A stretch of 64,000 bases of DNA from Borrelia sp. RT5S (GTDB taxonomy: Bacteria > Spirochaetota > Spirochaetia > Borreliales > Borreliaceae): positions 868,001 to 932,000 of the forward strand of contig NZ_CP088936.1 in assembly GCF_021165755.1 (NCBI RefSeq), given 5' to 3'. Positions within the stretch are counted from its first letter, which is position 1, and every line of letters starts with the position of its first letter. The notes under the pieces were generated by a model. That model ran no database searches, was not told the origin of the DNA, and saw nothing but the letters and a program-made list of their open reading frames with translations. Position numbers and translations under genes: made by a program. This document shows positions 36,129-48,586 of this stretch, piece by piece.

Positions 36129-38579
36129 ATGCATATTAGTAAGGAAGATTTTAAGGCAAGGTTTAATAAGAATTTGAAATGTTGTTATCAGGTCGAAAGT
36201 ATTAAAGATTTATCTGGCATTGAGCTTTATAATTGTTTTTCACGAACGGTAATTGATTACTTTTTAGAAGATTGGGCTAATACTAAATTGGAATTTGATA
36301 AGAAACGAAAAAAAAAAGTGTGCTACCTTTCTGCTGAGTTTTTAGTAGGTAGATTTTTAAGTAATACTTTAATTAACATGGGCTCTTTTGATGTTGTAGA
36401 GTCATTATCGGATGAGCTTGGTATTGATTTTAATGAGCTTGAGAATATAGAAATTGACGCAGGCTTGGGAAATGGTGGCCTTGGAAGGCTTGCAGCATGC
36501 TTTTTAGAATCTCTGTCAACACTTGATTATCCCGCTTTGGGTTATGGAATAAAGTACAGGTATGGAATTTTTAAACAGACTTTTGTTGATGGATATCAGG
36601 TTGAGGAACCCGATAAGTGGAGTGAGTATGAATATCCTTGGGTTATTAAAAATATAGGTAGAGTTTATGACATTAGTTTTGGAGGCCATATTGAAATTGA
36701 ACGTGATTTTGCTGGAAATGAAATTTTTACACATAAAAATCCGTATATTGTCAATGCAATAGCTTATGATGCACCTATAGTTGGGTACAATTCAAAGACG
36801 ATAAATACTTTAAGATTGTGGGAGGCATATGCAAAGGATGGATTTGATTTAGGGCTGTTTAACAATATGCAGTATTTTGATTCATCCAAGAAAGAAATGG
36901 AAGTATCAAATATTACCAAAATACTTTATCCCAATGATGAAGATCTTGCAGGTAAATTTTTAAGACTCAGGCAGCAATACTTTTTTTGTAGTGCGTCAAT
37001 TCAAGATGTGATACATGATTTTAAGCAGAATTATAGTAGTGATCTTAAAAGATTGCCGGAATATGTGGTTTTTCAACTAAATGATACGCATCCTGTTGTT
37101 GCAATTCCGGAGTTAATGAGAATTTTAATTGACAGAGAAAAGTTTGATTGGAAGTTGGCATGGAAGATTACAAGGCAATGCTTTGCCTATACTAATCATA
37201 CAATTTTGGCAGAAGCACTTGAGAAGTGGCCTTTGCGTATGTTTTCAGAACTTTTACCTCGAATTTATCAGATAATTCAGGAAATAAATAAAAGATTTTT
37301 TGAAGAGATAGAAGCTAAAAACAAGATGGGCTCTAATTTTGTTTACGATGACTATTTAATAATCAATAATGGTGTAATTAATATGGCATGGCTTGCAATT
37401 CATTCATGCTTTTCTGTTAATGGAGTTGCGAAATTACATACAGAAATATTGACAAAAAATGAGCTTAAACACTGGTATGATCTTTATCCTGATAAATTTA
37501 ATAACAAGACTAATGGGGTAACACAGAGAAGATGGCTATTACTTTCAAATCCTAGACTGTCAAGGTTGGTAAGTTCTAGAATAGGTGATTCTTGGGTTAA
37601 AAAGTTTGACGATATTGAGAAATTTTTGTTCTTTAAGGATGACAAAGATGTAATTTCTTCTCTGAAAAAGATAAGACATGAGAATAAGTTAGATTTTTCT
37701 AATCTTATTTGTCGCGAATTGGGAATCAAGATAGACCCTAATTCAATTTTTGATGTTCAAATAAAAAGACTACATGAATATAAGAGACAAGTTTTAAATG
37801 CTTTGCACATATTGTATCTTTACAATCAGTTAAAAAGAGATAAGAATTTCTATGTTTATCCCCGAACTTTTATTTTTGGAGCAAAGGCAGCACCAGGGTA
37901 TAGAATGGCTAAAAATATTATCAAATTTATTAATGATATATCAAATAAAGTCAACAATGATTCTGATGTTAATGACAAAATTAAGGTTATTTTTATTCCA
38001 AATTACAATGTTTCTTGGGCAGAAAAAATTATTGCAGCATCCGATGTTTCTGAGCAGATTTCTTTGGCTGGGAAAGAAGCTTCAGGGACAAGTAATATGA
38101 AATTTATGATGAATGGGGCCTTAACTATAGGAACTATGGATGGGGCTAATGTTGAGATTTATGATCAGGTAGGAGATGAGCATATGTTTATCTTTGGTTT
38201 AAGAAAAGATGAAGTTATGACATATGATAAAAATCATTCTTATGTTCCCAATTCTGTTTTAGAGAGTGATCCTGAGCTTGCTGAAGTTATTAGTAGTATG
38301 GTTGATGGAAAGCTTTTTAGGGGGCATTATGAAGTTTATAAAGAAATACATGATAGTCTGCTTTACGAGTCCTATGGAGGATCTCCAGATAGATATTTTG
38401 TATTAAAAGATTTCAGAAGTTATGTATGTGCTCAAAAGTTAGTTGAATCTAAATATAGAGATCCAGATCTTTGGTTCTCCTCGTCTTTAGTAAACATAGC
38501 TAAGAGCTCTGTATTCTCATCAGATAGGACCATCGAGAATTATGTGCAAGATATATGGAAATTGAAAAGACTTCACTAG
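36129..38579 (+). CDS. glgP: Glycogen/maltodextrin phosphorylase
   Basis: 816 residues, the normal family size. It cleaves alpha-1,4-glucans with phosphate to give glucose-1-phosphate. The N-terminal YLSAEFLVGRFLSN, the substrate region LGNGGLGRLAACFLES, and the pyridoxal-phosphate motif GKEASGTSNMKF with Lys658 are intact. GGTGGAGG at 36115-36122 supports ATG 36129. A phosphohexomutase is encoded at 44768-46477 and could carry the product on. I do not recall a glycogen phosphorylase in B. burgdorferi B31, so this looks like an accessory metabolic gene. Confidence 0.94.
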   Translation: MHISKEDFKARFNKNLKCCYQVESIKDLSGIELYNCFSRTVIDYFLEDWANTKLEFDKKRKKKVCYLSAEFLVGRFLSNTLINMGSFDVVESLSDELGIDFNELENIEIDAGLGNGGLGRLAACFLESLSTLDYPALGYGIKYRYGIFKQTFVDGYQVEEPDKWSEYEYPWVIKNIGRVYDISFGGHIEIERDFAGNEIFTHKNPYIVNAIAYDAPIVGYNSKTINTLRLWEAYAKDGFDLGLFNNMQYFDSSKKEMEVSNITKILYPNDEDLAGKFLRLRQQYFFCSASIQDVIHDFKQNYSSDLKRLPEYVVFQLNDTHPVVAIPELMRILIDREKFDWKLAWKITRQCFAYTNHTILAEALEKWPLRMFSELLPRIYQIIQEINKRFFEEIEAKNKMGSNFVYDDYLIINNGVINMAWLAIHSCFSVNGVAKLHTEILTKNELKHWYDLYPDKFNNKTNGVTQRRWLLLSNPRLSRLVSSRIGDSWVKKFDDIEKFLFFKDDKDVISSLKKIRHENKLDFSNLICRELGIKIDPNSIFDVQIKRLHEYKRQVLNALHILYLYNQLKRDKNFYVYPRTFIFGAKAAPGYRMAKNIIKFINDISNKVNNDSDVNDKIKVIFIPNYNVSWAEKIIAASDVSEQISLAGKEASGTSNMKFMMNGALTIGTMDGANVEIYDQVGDEHMFIFGLRKDEVMTYDKNHSYVPNSVLESDPELAEVISSMVDGKLFRGHYEVYKEIHDSLLYESYGGSPDRYFVLKDFRSYVCAQKLVESKYRDPDLWFSSSLVNIAKSSVFSSDRTIENYVQDIWKLKRLH

Positions 38580-38591
38580 CAGTTGTTCCTT

Positions 38592-39410
38592 TTATTCTTC
38601 TTGTTTTTTTGACAAAAGAGTTGACACAAATTCTTTAACACTTGTTTTATTAACTCTAAATTCAAGCTCTACGGTGTCCTTGTCTTGTATCCTAGATTGT
38701 ATAGGGCTTGAAATTATTATTTTCGTTGTACTTTCTAGGAGAGTTGGTACTAATTTTTTCGATAGAATTGATAAAATTGTTGGATTGTTAGTCTTCAAAT
38801 AAGCTTTTAAATGATAATCAACGGAATTTATGCTATTTGCAACAAGAGTTGCACCATTGAAGGGAATTAGATTTTTTTTGCTTATATTACTTGGCAATAG
38901 CAAAGCGATATCCTTTATCCAAAGGAACATTTCATTCTTCTCAAGTACATCGATTTTTGCTGTTAAGATATTTTCGTTCTTGTGTGCTACTTCTCTTTGA
39001 TTTATTAAAATTCCGACTTTGTCTTTAGTGGGAGTAATATATATGTCTGAGTTTTTCATTTTCCATTTTGGATTTGTCAGTATGTTGCCCCTAGGAGCAA
39101 AGTTTGAATTATTTTGCATTCCCCAGAAAATATTTTTAGGAAAATTTCCTGTTATTACTGAGGAAAAGCTTTCTGGATTTTTTGTGTAACTTGCATACAG
39201 ATTGCCAACGGAATTGACCCCGATTTTATACTTAAAACTTAAGTCGTCATATATAAACCTGTTTCTAGATAGATCTATGTAGGCGTAAACATCAGATGAG
39301 GGGTCTAGCAACATTATCGAAGATATTTTGCTTTTAGGTGAATAGTAAGTTAGCGTTGCGCATCCTAGGAAAAGAATGACTATGAAAACCTTAGTAATCA
39401 ACTTGCGCAT
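38592..39410 (-). CDS. Lipoprotein of unknown function (BB0832-like)
   Basis: 272 residues. The signal peptide ends in a lipobox LFLGC with Cys at residue 17. The rest has no motif I recognise; it is a mixed alpha/beta protein with many Ser, Lys and Asn. The start lies inside the ileS 3' end (13-base overlap), so it is expressed with ileS. It converges on glgP with a 12-base gap and no visible terminator. Confidence 0.75.
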   Translation of the reverse strand: MRKLITKVFIVILFLGCATLTYYSPKSKISSIMLLDPSSDVYAYIDLSRNRFIYDDLSFKYKIGVNSVGNLYASYTKNPESFSSVITGNFPKNIFWGMQNNSNFAPRGNILTNPKWKMKNSDIYITPTKDKVGILINQREVAHKNENILTAKIDVLEKNEMFLWIKDIALLLPSNISKKNLIPFNGATLVANSINSVDYHLKAYLKTNNPTILSILSKKLVPTLLESTTKIIISSPIQSRIQDKDTVELEFRVNKTSVKEFVSTLLSKKQEE

Positions 39411-42400
39411 CTTTTAATGCCTATCATTATTTCTATGTCATCATCAAGATCTACCCTAGTTGTTGCCTCTTTTTCGTTTGTCTCTATCTTTAGAGTCAAC
39501 GTTTCAGCTTTAATATAGTCTTCAAATTCACTCACTATTTTGGTCAATGTCTCATTGCCATCTGTATATAATATTATTCGGTCGCTAACATTAAATTTAT
39601 TTTCTTTTCTTAAATTTTGAACCTTTCTTATAAGTTCTCTTGCCATACCTTCTAGAAGCAACTCCTCTGTTATTAGTGCATCCAATCCAATTGTAATAGA
39701 ATCCTCATTGATTACTTTTAAGTTTTCTTTTTCTTTCCTCTCCAATATTATATCTTTTATTGTGATATCATACGTATTTTCTTCTATTTTAATTGTATGC
39801 GTACTGCCATTTATTATTTGCAATATAGCATCGTTGTTTAATTTCATTATTTCTGATGAGACAGCTTTCATATCTTTCGCAAGCTTACGTCCGAGCTCTT
39901 TAAAATTGGCTTTTGCCTTATAAGTAACAAGTTCTTCTTCATTTGATTTTATTTTTATTGCTTTCGCATTTATTTCTTCAAGTATTATTTCTTGCATTTC
40001 ACCTAGTATTTCTTTTTCCCTTTGGTTCCTAGTTACAACGTAGATCGTACTAATAGGTTTTCGTATTTTGATGTCATGTGAGGCTCTAAGTGCTCTTGCA
40101 ATTGATACCACTTTTCTTGTAAAGTTCATTTTGTTTTCAAGATCTTGTTTGATAAATTTCTCAATTTCCTTTGGGTATTCATTTAGGTGAATGGATTCTT
40201 TTTCATTCTCCGTCTTCAAATTCTGATAAATGTTTTCTGTTAAAAAAGGAATAAAAGGCGCAAGCATTAACATCAAGTTTTTCAGTGCATAATACAAAGT
40301 TTCGTAAGCATCTCGTTTATCAGTATCACTCTCAGACTTCCAAAACCTTCTCCTTGATCTCCTGATGTACCAATTATTTAATTTGTCAATGAATTCAAGA
40401 GATTCTTCTATTGATTTTGTTAAATTATATTTATCTATTTCTTCATTTAGTGTTTTTTTTAAACTTTCGATTTCGCTAATTATCCACTGATCAAGGATAT
40501 TAGTTTTAGATAAATCGATGTTACTAGTAGCTTCAAACTTATCGATTATCGCATAAGTTATGAAAAAAGAGTAAGCATTCCAAATAGGTATGATAATGTT
40601 CTTAAGTACATCCTTAACCCCGTCATCATTGTATTTTAAATCATCGGCCCTTACTACAGGACTCATTACTAGGTAAAGTCGTAAAGCGTCAGCGCCGAAT
40701 GTATTTATTACTTCCATTGGATCTGTGTAGTTTCTAAGGGATTTTGACATTTTTTTCCCATCGCTAGACAATACAAGCCCATTGACTATTACATTTTTAA
40801 AAGCCGTGTTTTTAAAAAGAGCAGTCCCTAATATTGTTAATGTATAAAACCAGCCCCTTGTTTGATCCAGTCCCTCTGCAACAAAGTCTGCAGGGAAAAT
40901 TCTACCTAGACTATCTTCATTAGTATTCGCAAATGGATAATGATTACTTGCGTAAGGCATTGAACCAGATTCAAACCAGCAGTCTAAAACCTCACTCGTT
41001 CGAATATATATCCCGCCATACTCACTGGGCCAAGTTATTTTATCAACTTTGTCCTTGTGTAAGTCGTCTATCTTTTGTCCCGAGTACCTTTCAAGTTCTT
41101 CTCGAGAGCCTACGCATATTTTGTTTCCTGTCTTTGAACAGACCCAAACCGGTATCGGATTTCCCCAAAATCTATTCCTGCTTATTGCCCAGTCTTTTGC
41201 ATTTGCTAGCCACTTGCCAAATCTTCCCTTTTTTAAGTGAGCAGGTATCCAGTTAATTTTTTCATTTGATGCCATGAGTTTTTCTTTTATTGCTTCAATG
41301 TTTACAAACCATGAACTTATAGGTCTATAAATTAAAGGTGAGTTTGTTCTATAACAAAATGGATATCTGTGCAAAAAATTTTCTCTTTTAAAGATCAGGT
41401 TCATTGATTTTAGTTTATCTATTATTTTTTTGTCTGCGTCTTTAACAAATAAACCTTCAAAATCTTTTACTTCATTTGTGAATTTGCATTCGGCGTCTAT
41501 GGGAGTTACTATTTCAACCTTTGTGTTGCGTTTAAGTATTTGATAATCTTCTTCTCCAAAGGGGGCAATATGTACGATTCCTGTACCGTCATCCGTTGTA
41601 ACATATTCTGCTGTGTGAACCCTGAAAGCACCCTTGTTTCTTTGTTTTAAAAAATAGGAAAAGACGGGCTCGTATTCCATGCCGACAATATTCTTACCTG
41701 TGAATTGTTCCAGTGTTGTATATGATTCTTCACATTTATAGTAGTGACCCAGCCTCTTTGTACCAAGTATAAAAGTTTCATTTCTTTCTTTATCAAATAT
41801 TTTAGAATATTCTATGTCACTACCAACAGCAATTCCGAGGTTCGTAGGTAGTGTCCAAGGGGTCGTGGTCCAAGCAAGTAAGTACTCATTCTTGTCTTTT
41901 ATTTTAAACTTGATAGTAAGTGATGGGTCATTAATCTCTTTGTACTCGCCAAGGTTTACCTCGAAATTCGATAGAGGGGTTGCAAGCTTTGGAGAGTAAG
42001 GCAGTACGTAATAACTCTCGTAAATTAATCCTTTATCGTAGAGAGTCTTAAATACCCACCATACAGATTCCATGAAATTTGTGTCCATTGTTTTATAATT
42101 TTTTTCAAAGTCCACCCAACGACCCAATCTTACAATGGTCTTTTCCCATTCTTTTGTGTATCTGAGAACTGTACTTCTGCATGCTTCATTAAATTTTTCG
42201 ATTCCATATTGTTCTATTTCATGTCTTCCAGAAATTCCTAGAGACTTTTCCACCTCATATTCTACGGGTAAACCATGAGTATCCCATCCAAAATTTCTCT
42301 TAACATATTTCCCCTTCATTGTCTTATATCTTGGAATTATGTCTTTAATTGTATTTGGAACAAAATGACCGAAGTGGGGAAGCCCTGTTGCAAAAGGAGG

Positions 42401-42538
42401 GCCATCATAAAATACAAACTCTTCACATCCTTTTCGCTGTTGAACAGATTTTTGAAAAATCTTATTATCACGCCAAAACTCTAATATCTTCTCTTCTAAC
42501 CTAGGAAAGTCCACTTTGTTATCTACATTCTTAAACAT
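39398..42538 (-). CDS. ileS: Isoleucyl-tRNA synthetase, eukaryote-like (type 2)
   Basis: 1046 residues. Class I signature HFGH is at residues 55-58 and KMSKS near residue 595 ([15 protein letters not shown]). The N-terminal sequence ([19 protein letters not shown]) and long C-terminal extension without the bacterial zinc-binding tail place it in the eukaryote-like type, which is typically mupirocin resistant. This type in spirochaetes is regarded as an old horizontal acquisition. AAGGAAATTTT precedes the ATG. Confidence 0.95.
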   Translation of the reverse strand: MFKNVDNKVDFPRLEEKILEFWRDNKIFQKSVQQRKGCEEFVFYDGPPFATGLPHFGHFVPNTIKDIIPRYKTMKGKYVKRNFGWDTHGLPVEYEVEKSLGISGRHEIEQYGIEKFNEACRSTVLRYTKEWEKTIVRLGRWVDFEKNYKTMDTNFMESVWWVFKTLYDKGLIYESYYVLPYSPKLATPLSNFEVNLGEYKEINDPSLTIKFKIKDKNEYLLAWTTTPWTLPTNLGIAVGSDIEYSKIFDKERNETFILGTKRLGHYYKCEESYTTLEQFTGKNIVGMEYEPVFSYFLKQRNKGAFRVHTAEYVTTDDGTGIVHIAPFGEEDYQILKRNTKVEIVTPIDAECKFTNEVKDFEGLFVKDADKKIIDKLKSMNLIFKRENFLHRYPFCYRTNSPLIYRPISSWFVNIEAIKEKLMASNEKINWIPAHLKKGRFGKWLANAKDWAISRNRFWGNPIPVWVCSKTGNKICVGSREELERYSGQKIDDLHKDKVDKITWPSEYGGIYIRTSEVLDCWFESGSMPYASNHYPFANTNEDSLGRIFPADFVAEGLDQTRGWFYTLTILGTALFKNTAFKNVIVNGLVLSSDGKKMSKSLRNYTDPMEVINTFGADALRLYLVMSPVVRADDLKYNDDGVKDVLKNIIIPIWNAYSFFITYAIIDKFEATSNIDLSKTNILDQWIISEIESLKKTLNEEIDKYNLTKSIEESLEFIDKLNNWYIRRSRRRFWKSESDTDKRDAYETLYYALKNLMLMLAPFIPFLTENIYQNLKTENEKESIHLNEYPKEIEKFIKQDLENKMNFTRKVVSIARALRASHDIKIRKPISTIYVVTRNQREKEILGEMQEIILEEINAKAIKIKSNEEELVTYKAKANFKELGRKLAKDMKAVSSEIMKLNNDAILQIINGSTHTIKIEENTYDITIKDIILERKEKENLKVINEDSITIGLDALITEELLLEGMARELIRKVQNLRKENKFNVSDRIILYTDGNETLTKIVSEFEDYIKAETLTLKIETNEKEATTRVDLDDDIEIMIGIKRCAS

Positions 42539-42549
42539 AAAATTTCCTT

Positions 42550-44745
42550 TTATTTTATTTTTATATTGCCCTTCTCTAGATATATCCTTATTAGGCTAAT
42601 GGTGGGGGTTTTAAAGATCTTATTAACAATTTTTTCTTCTATTTCTTCTTTTATTGCATTTAAAATACTTCTTGCTCCAGAGTTTTTATCATAAAATTTT
42701 CTAATTATATGATCTTCAAGTGTATCATCAATCTCTATTTTAATGTTTTTGGAGCTAAACTTCTCAACGAGTTTTTTGCAATAATTATTGTATATTATTT
42801 TGACGTCTTCCTCCTGTAAGGCGTTAAATACTATTTTTTTCTGTATTTTATCTAACAGTGTTGACTTAAATCTTTTTTTAAGTTCATTATTGATTTCGCT
42901 CTTAATATTCAAATAACTATCTGTTTTATTAAATCCAATGCTTCCTTGTCCAAGAAGTATTTTAGATCCAACAGATGTAATGAGAACTATGATGGCGTTT
43001 TTAAAAGATATTTTGTTTTCTTGGCTGTCAATAAACTCACCATTTTCAATTATTTGTTCAATTACATTGAGCACTGAATTGTGAGCATTTTCGATGTTTT
43101 CGAGTATGATGAAGGCTCTAGGGGTATGTTTTAGTCTATTTGTCAACAGTCCACCATCAGCGTATCCTACATAGCCTGGATTTGTTCCTATTAATTTTGA
43201 AATAGAATTTTCTTCTCTATATTCCGACATGTCCGACTTTAATATTGAGTTTTTATCTTCCATAATAATGTTTGATACTTCGTTTGCTAACATTGTCTTA
43301 CCACAGCCACTCGCACCTATGAGTAACATTGATGTTAAAGGTTTGCCACTGTCATTGATTTCAAGTTTTGTCTTAACTACTTCTTTAAGCATTTCATTTA
43401 TAGCATGTTCTTGTCCAATTACTTTCCCCCTTATTCGTATTTCCGCTTCTTTAAGTGCATCAATTTCTTCTTTAATGCTAGATTTTGTTTTAACACTTAA
43501 TATTTCATCTGTTGCTCTCTTGATGTCTTCAGCGTCAATTATCCGAGGCACTGCCTCTTGTTTTTTATTAGCTCCAGCAATATCAATCAGATCGATTGCT
43601 TTGTCAGGAAATCTTTTATTAATCAGGTATTTTGACGATAGGGTAACGACGTTTTTGATGGCTTCCTTTTTGTAAGTTACACCATGATAAGCTTCGAAAT
43701 TTTTTATTATATTATCAAGAATGTTCATGGTTTCCTGTTCATTGGGTTCTTTTATTGATATTGTTTGAAATCTTCGGACAAATGCCTTGTCTTTAGAGAT
43801 GTGTTTTCTGTATTCATCATGAGTTGTTGCTCCTATAATTTGTATTTCAGAGCGAGATAGGGCAGGTTTTAAAATATTTGACGCATCAAGAGCACCTTCG
43901 GAATTTCCTGCACCTACCAGTGTATGTATTTCATCAATGAATATTATCGTATCTTTATTTTTAGTGGATTTAATTAAGTTATTTAGCCTCTCTTCGAATT
44001 CTCCCCTATATTTTGTTCCCGATACCAGGTCAGAAGTATCAACTTTTAATATTACTTTATTTTTTAATCCACTTTTTATTTCTTTATTAGCAATTTTGAT
44101 TGCAAGTCCTTCAACTATTGCTGTCTTTCCGATTCCAGGTTCCCCTATCAATATTGTGCTATTCTTATTTCGTCTTTCAAGTATGTTAATTAGTGTCTGA
44201 ATTTCTTTCTCTCTGCCAACCAGAGGCTCAAGCTTACCTTCCTTTGCAAGTGTTGTTAAGTTTTTAACGTATTTTCCAATTTCAAAGTGATCATTCTCAA
44301 GTCTTATTTCATCCTCAAATTCTTTGTATGTTTCAATTAATCTTATCTTGTCTGTGTTTGTTATTATATTCTCTTCACTAAATCCAAAACTTAATCTATT
44401 GAGCTTATACTTCTTTAGTAGTTTTTTTGTTTTCAGTATCAGGTAAAAAATTTCTTTTATGCCTATTGAAGTTTTAGGTTTAAATTCTTTTTTTGCCTTT
44501 TCAATGAGAATGAAGACTTCCCTGCTTATTTTCGGAATCATGATCTCATTAGGACTTGACATAATTTTTTCTAACTTTTCTATTTCATACAAAGTATCCT
44601 GTTTTATGTTTTTTAAAGTTTTAGTGTCTATGTTCTCCAGTTCAGATCTTTTAGGGCGGACAAGTATAGACATTAACAGATGCCAGATTGAAACTTCCCT
44701 GTTATTACTCTTTCTAGCAACCTCTTTAGCGGATACTTCAACCAA
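42550..44745 (-). CDS. ClpA/ClpC-type AAA+ ATPase with degenerate D2
   Basis: 731 residues: N domain (about 1-145), D1 (about 165-400) and D2 (about 430-731), with no coiled-coil middle domain, so it is ClpA-like. D1 is complete: Walker A GEPGIGKT (201-208), Walker B FIDEIH with E272. D2 has an intact Walker A GASGCGKT (477-484), but Walker B reads [11 protein letters not shown], so the usual Asp-Glu is Glu549-Asn550. The usual TSN sensor reads TSV (590-592), and the arginine-finger segment normally like FINRID reads LLDKIQ (630-635). The ClpP-binding loop IGF (603-605) is kept. The start is TTG 44745; no ATG fits. It probably unfolds proteins for ClpP using D1 for power. Confidence 0.9.
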   Translation of the reverse strand: MVEVSAKEVARKSNNREVSIWHLLMSILVRPKRSELENIDTKTLKNIKQDTLYEIEKLEKIMSSPNEIMIPKISREVFILIEKAKKEFKPKTSIGIKEIFYLILKTKKLLKKYKLNRLSFGFSEENIITNTDKIRLIETYKEFEDEIRLENDHFEIGKYVKNLTTLAKEGKLEPLVGREKEIQTLINILERRNKNSTILIGEPGIGKTAIVEGLAIKIANKEIKSGLKNKVILKVDTSDLVSGTKYRGEFEERLNNLIKSTKNKDTIIFIDEIHTLVGAGNSEGALDASNILKPALSRSEIQIIGATTHDEYRKHISKDKAFVRRFQTISIKEPNEQETMNILDNIIKNFEAYHGVTYKKEAIKNVVTLSSKYLINKRFPDKAIDLIDIAGANKKQEAVPRIIDAEDIKRATDEILSVKTKSSIKEEIDALKEAEIRIRGKVIGQEHAINEMLKEVVKTKLEINDSGKPLTSMLLIGASGCGKTMLANEVSNIIMEDKNSILKSDMSEYREENSISKLIGTNPGYVGYADGGLLTNRLKHTPRAFIILENIENAHNSVLNVIEQIIENGEFIDSQENKISFKNAIIVLITSVGSKILLGQGSIGFNKTDSYLNIKSEINNELKKRFKSTLLDKIQKKIVFNALQEEDVKIIYNNYCKKLVEKFSSKNIKIEIDDTLEDHIIRKFYDKNSGARSILNAIKEEIEEKIVNKIFKTPTISLIRIYLEKGNIKIK

Positions 44746-44767
44746 ATTGACTAGATTTCCTGCTATG

Positions 44768-46477
44768 TTAATATTTCTCTATCTCCATATTTACGTTTTT
44801 AATTATACCAAAAATATCGTTTTTTTGTTTGTCTCTCGAATGTATAGATACATAAAATTTAATTTTAGGTTCTGTTCCAGAGGGTCTAACAGTTAGCACT
44901 ATTTGATTTTCTAATAAAAACTTTATTGCATTAGTAGGGTATTTATAATCTGATATTTCACTAATATTCCCGTTAGTATCTTTTTTTGTTAACGTTGCGT
45001 AATCTAATTTTTTGATTACCCTAACACCTGCAAATACTTTTTGTTCTTCATTTCTAAACTTTGCCATTAATTTTTCCCTTAAAGCTGTCCCCTCGGCTCC
45101 TTTAAGAGTTTTAGTGATGGTAATCTCTTCATAGTACCCAAATTCTTTGTACATTTCTTGAAGATATTCTTCTATTGTGCTTTTATTTTCTTTAAGAGTA
45201 AGCATTAAATCGCAAAAACCTTTAATGGCAGAAAATGCGTCCTTGTCCCTAGCTCCATCCCCAATTAAGTATCCATGACTTTCTTCACAACCAAAGATAA
45301 ATTTTTTATTTGGCTCTTTGATTTTCATCTCGTTGATTAAACTTCCTATCCATTTAAATCCTGTATACGTTCTAAATAATGTTGAATTATACTTTTTAGC
45401 TATTTTATCCAACATTGGAGTTGTAACAAAAGAGGCTATTGTGAATGTGTTCTGAGGACTGCTTTCTTTGGATAATAAGTGATTCATTAAAATGCACGCA
45501 ATTTGATTTCCGTTTAAAATTTTCCATACTTCACCTTCTTTAAAGGCAATGCCCATCCTATCTGCATCTGGGTCTGTTGCGAATGCAACATCGCATTTTT
45601 TTGCCTTTGCAAATTCTATTACCCTATACATAGCTATATGTTCTTCAGGGTTAGGGTATTCCACTGTAGGAAATTCTGGATCAGGATCTATTTGAGATGG
45701 TTCAGGCAACAAGTCTATTTCACTTCCTTTAAATAATTCTCTTATTGTTACTCCTCCTACTCCGTGTAAGGGAGTATATGCTACTCTTAATTTTGTTTTC
45801 CTACTTCTTTCATTAAAGTTGGGGAATTCTTCATTTATTTTTTCTATGTACGAAATATCAATCTCATCGTTAAGTTCTGTTATTAATTGGTTATTAATTC
45901 CTTCTTCCTTTGTAACTAGACTTGCAATATTGGAGATTTTTTGAATCTCAGATATTATAAGCGAGTCATGGGGCGGTATTATCTGAGCACCACCTTTCCA
46001 ATAAACTTTGTATCCATTGTATTCTTTTGGATTGTGACTTGCCGTTATCATTATTCCAAAATCGCATCCTAATTTTACAACTGTATAAGACAACTGAGGT
46101 GTCGATCTCATCTTTTTATATATATAGACTTTAATACCATTTGATGCAAAGACCTCAGCAGCATTGTATGCAAATTCTTTTGAAAAACGCCTTGAATCAT
46201 AGCTTATTGCAACTTTAGGAGTTGCGGTTATTTTAAGAATGTAATTGGCGATACCTTGACTTGCTTTTGTGATGTTGTAGGTATTCATATAACAAGTGCC
46301 GGCTCCAATAACTCCTCTCATGCCCGCTGTGCCAAACTCTAGGTCTTTATAAAATCTATTGAGTAACTCGCTTTCATTGTTTTCCTTGAGTAATTTAAAT
46401 GCTTCATCCTTAAAGTATTTGTTTTTCTCAAGAAGGGTATATTCTTTTAATCTTTTTAAGAGTCTGTTGTCTTTCAT
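44768..46477 (-). CDS. Phosphoglucomutase/phosphomannomutase family protein
   Basis: 569 residues. The phosphoserine motif [17 protein letters not shown], the metal-binding DPDADRMG, the sugar loop GCEESHGYL and the phosphate loop [12 protein letters not shown] are all present, so the enzyme looks active. It interconverts hexose 1- and 6-phosphates and could process glucose-1-phosphate from GlgP. AAGGAAATGGT precedes the ATG. It is divergent from uvrB; the 116-base gap is AT-rich, with a possible minus-strand promoter TTTACA-17-TATATA. Confidence 0.93.
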   Translation of the reverse strand: MKDNRLLKRLKEYTLLEKNKYFKDEAFKLLKENNESELLNRFYKDLEFGTAGMRGVIGAGTCYMNTYNITKASQGIANYILKITATPKVAISYDSRRFSKEFAYNAAEVFASNGIKVYIYKKMRSTPQLSYTVVKLGCDFGIMITASHNPKEYNGYKVYWKGGAQIIPPHDSLIISEIQKISNIASLVTKEEGINNQLITELNDEIDISYIEKINEEFPNFNERSRKTKLRVAYTPLHGVGGVTIRELFKGSEIDLLPEPSQIDPDPEFPTVEYPNPEEHIAMYRVIEFAKAKKCDVAFATDPDADRMGIAFKEGEVWKILNGNQIACILMNHLLSKESSPQNTFTIASFVTTPMLDKIAKKYNSTLFRTYTGFKWIGSLINEMKIKEPNKKFIFGCEESHGYLIGDGARDKDAFSAIKGFCDLMLTLKENKSTIEEYLQEMYKEFGYYEEITITKTLKGAEGTALREKLMAKFRNEEQKVFAGVRVIKKLDYATLTKKDTNGNISEISDYKYPTNAIKFLLENQIVLTVRPSGTEPKIKFYVSIHSRDKQKNDIFGIIKNVNMEIEKY

Positions 46478-46593
46478 ACCATTTCCTTTATTTTTATATT
46501 AAAGAATTTCATACAAGATTATATATATTATTTTATAGTTTAAATGTAAAATGGTTAATTAAATTCTCATTTTCTGTTTTATTTGAGGTCTTA

Positions 46594-48558
46594 ATGAAGT
46601 TTTGTTTAAAGTCTGATTATTCTCCTGCTGGTGATCAACCAAGAGCAATTAAAGAGGTTAGAGAGTCTATTTTGGCTCACAATAAGTATCAGACTTTGAA
46701 GGGCGTGACGGGAAGTGGTAAAACTTTTACAGTAGCCAATATTATTAAGGATTTAAATAGACCTTCTTTGATAGTTAGTCATAATAAAACTTTAGCCGCA
46801 CAGCTTTATAGAGAATTTAGGGATTTTTTTCCAGAGAATGCAGTTGAGTATTTTGTTTCCTATTACGATTATTATCAACCCGAATCTTATATTGCTTCAA
46901 GAGATTTGTATATAGAAAAGGAAGCCACCATTAACGAAGAGATTGAGATAAAGAGAATAAGAACGGTAACATCTCTTTCCAGAAGGAGGGATGTTGTAGT
47001 AGTGGCTACAGTATCTTCAATATATGCATTAGGCTCTCCAGAATTTTTTAAAAGCTCGGCTCATGCTTTTTTCATAGGACAAAAAATTTCCATTAAGGAA
47101 ATGGCAGATATTTTTGTGAGATTGCAGTACACAAGAACTCTTATGAACCTTGAGCATGATAAATTTTCTATTAAGGGAGATATCGTTGAAGTATGGCCTA
47201 GTAATGAACATGATAATTTTGCTTACAGAATTTATTTAGATTTTGATGAGGTTGTTAAAATTAACAGAATTAGTCCTCTTACAAAAAAAATTTTAGGCAG
47301 TATTGATGAGTTTACCCTTTTTGCCAAGTCGTATTTTGTCATTCCTTATGAGAGTATACTAGGCGCTCTTCCTAAAATATATGCTGACTTAAAGGTTCAA
47401 TATCATTATTTTAAAGAAAATGGCAAGATTGTTGAGGCTGAAAGGCTTAGGCAAAGGGTGGAATATGATATTGAAATGTTAAGAGAAACTGGAACGTGTC
47501 AAGGTATAGAAAATTATTCTAAATATTTTAGTGGAAGTGAAATGGAGAGACCTTATTGTCTTTTTGATTTTTTTCCTAAGGATTATTTGCTTTTCATTGA
47601 TGAGTCACATGTCACTTTGCCGCAGATTAGGGGGATGTACAATGGGGATTATGCAAGAAAGCTTAATCTTGTAAATTTTGGATTTAGACTCCCGTCGGCA
47701 CTTGAAAATAGACCGCTTAGGTATCCTGAATTTGAATCTCTTATTAGTCAAGCTGTTTTCATTTCAGCCACCCCTGGGCCTGAAGAGCGAGAGAAGAGTA
47801 GCGCTATTATTGAGCAAATAATTCGTCCGACGGGGCTTGTAGATCCGGAAATTATTCTTAAGAATTCTGAAGGGCAAATGGAAGATCTTTACTCTGAAAT
47901 ACAGAAAAGAGTTGCTTTAAATGAGAAAGTTTTAATTACGACTTTAACTAAAAAAATGTCAGAGGATTTAACCGATTATTTACTGGGCCTTGATGTTAAA
48001 GCCAGGTATTTACATGCGGAACTTAACGCTATTGAAAGAGTAGACGTTATTACATCGCTTAGAAAATCAGAGATTGATGTTATTGTGGGTATTAATTTGT
48101 TAAGGGAGGGCTTAGATATTCCGGAAGTATCTCTTGTTGCGATATTGGATGCAGATAAAGTAGGCTTTTTAAGATCTTCCACATCTTTAATCCAAATAAT
48201 TGGGAGGGCCGCTAGAAACTCAAATGGATGTGTTATTATGTACTATGATCAGGTAAGCTTTTCAATGCAAGAGGCTATTGATGAAACTAATAGAAGACGG
48301 AATATCCAAATGGGCTACAATAGGCGAAACAATATTACCCCAAGGACTATTGTTAAGAAAGTGCAACGAATTTTGGAAAAAGAATTAAAAAGAGAAACTG
48401 TCGGTGAAGATATTAAAAGAATTGTTTCAGATGAAAAATTATCCAAGAAAAACCTTATCAGTAAACTTAAGTTTAAGCTTGAAGAAGCAGTTAATGATGA
48501 GCGATTTGAAGATGCTATCTTTTTAAGAGATAAAATAAAAGAACTAACGAAGAGTTGA
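46594..48558 (+). CDS. uvrB: Excinuclease ABC subunit B
   Basis: 654 residues. UvrB verifies DNA damage in nucleotide excision repair. Walker A GVTGSGKT is at residues 37-44, the beta-hairpin region contains [11 protein letters not shown], motif VI IGRAARN is present, and the C-terminal UVR helix pair ([20 protein letters not shown]) binds UvrC. GAGG lies just upstream of ATG. It is followed after 28 bases by uvrA. Confidence 0.97.
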   Translation: MKFCLKSDYSPAGDQPRAIKEVRESILAHNKYQTLKGVTGSGKTFTVANIIKDLNRPSLIVSHNKTLAAQLYREFRDFFPENAVEYFVSYYDYYQPESYIASRDLYIEKEATINEEIEIKRIRTVTSLSRRRDVVVVATVSSIYALGSPEFFKSSAHAFFIGQKISIKEMADIFVRLQYTRTLMNLEHDKFSIKGDIVEVWPSNEHDNFAYRIYLDFDEVVKINRISPLTKKILGSIDEFTLFAKSYFVIPYESILGALPKIYADLKVQYHYFKENGKIVEAERLRQRVEYDIEMLRETGTCQGIENYSKYFSGSEMERPYCLFDFFPKDYLLFIDESHVTLPQIRGMYNGDYARKLNLVNFGFRLPSALENRPLRYPEFESLISQAVFISATPGPEEREKSSAIIEQIIRPTGLVDPEIILKNSEGQMEDLYSEIQKRVALNEKVLITTLTKKMSEDLTDYLLGLDVKARYLHAELNAIERVDVITSLRKSEIDVIVGINLLREGLDIPEVSLVAILDADKVGFLRSSTSLIQIIGRAARNSNGCVIMYYDQVSFSMQEAIDETNRRRNIQMGYNRRNNITPRTIVKKVQRILEKELKRETVGEDIKRIVSDEKLSKKNLISKLKFKLEEAVNDERFEDAIFLRDKIKELTKS

Positions 48559-48586
48559 AATTTGTTTAGGCAAGGGGTGTGCGTTT

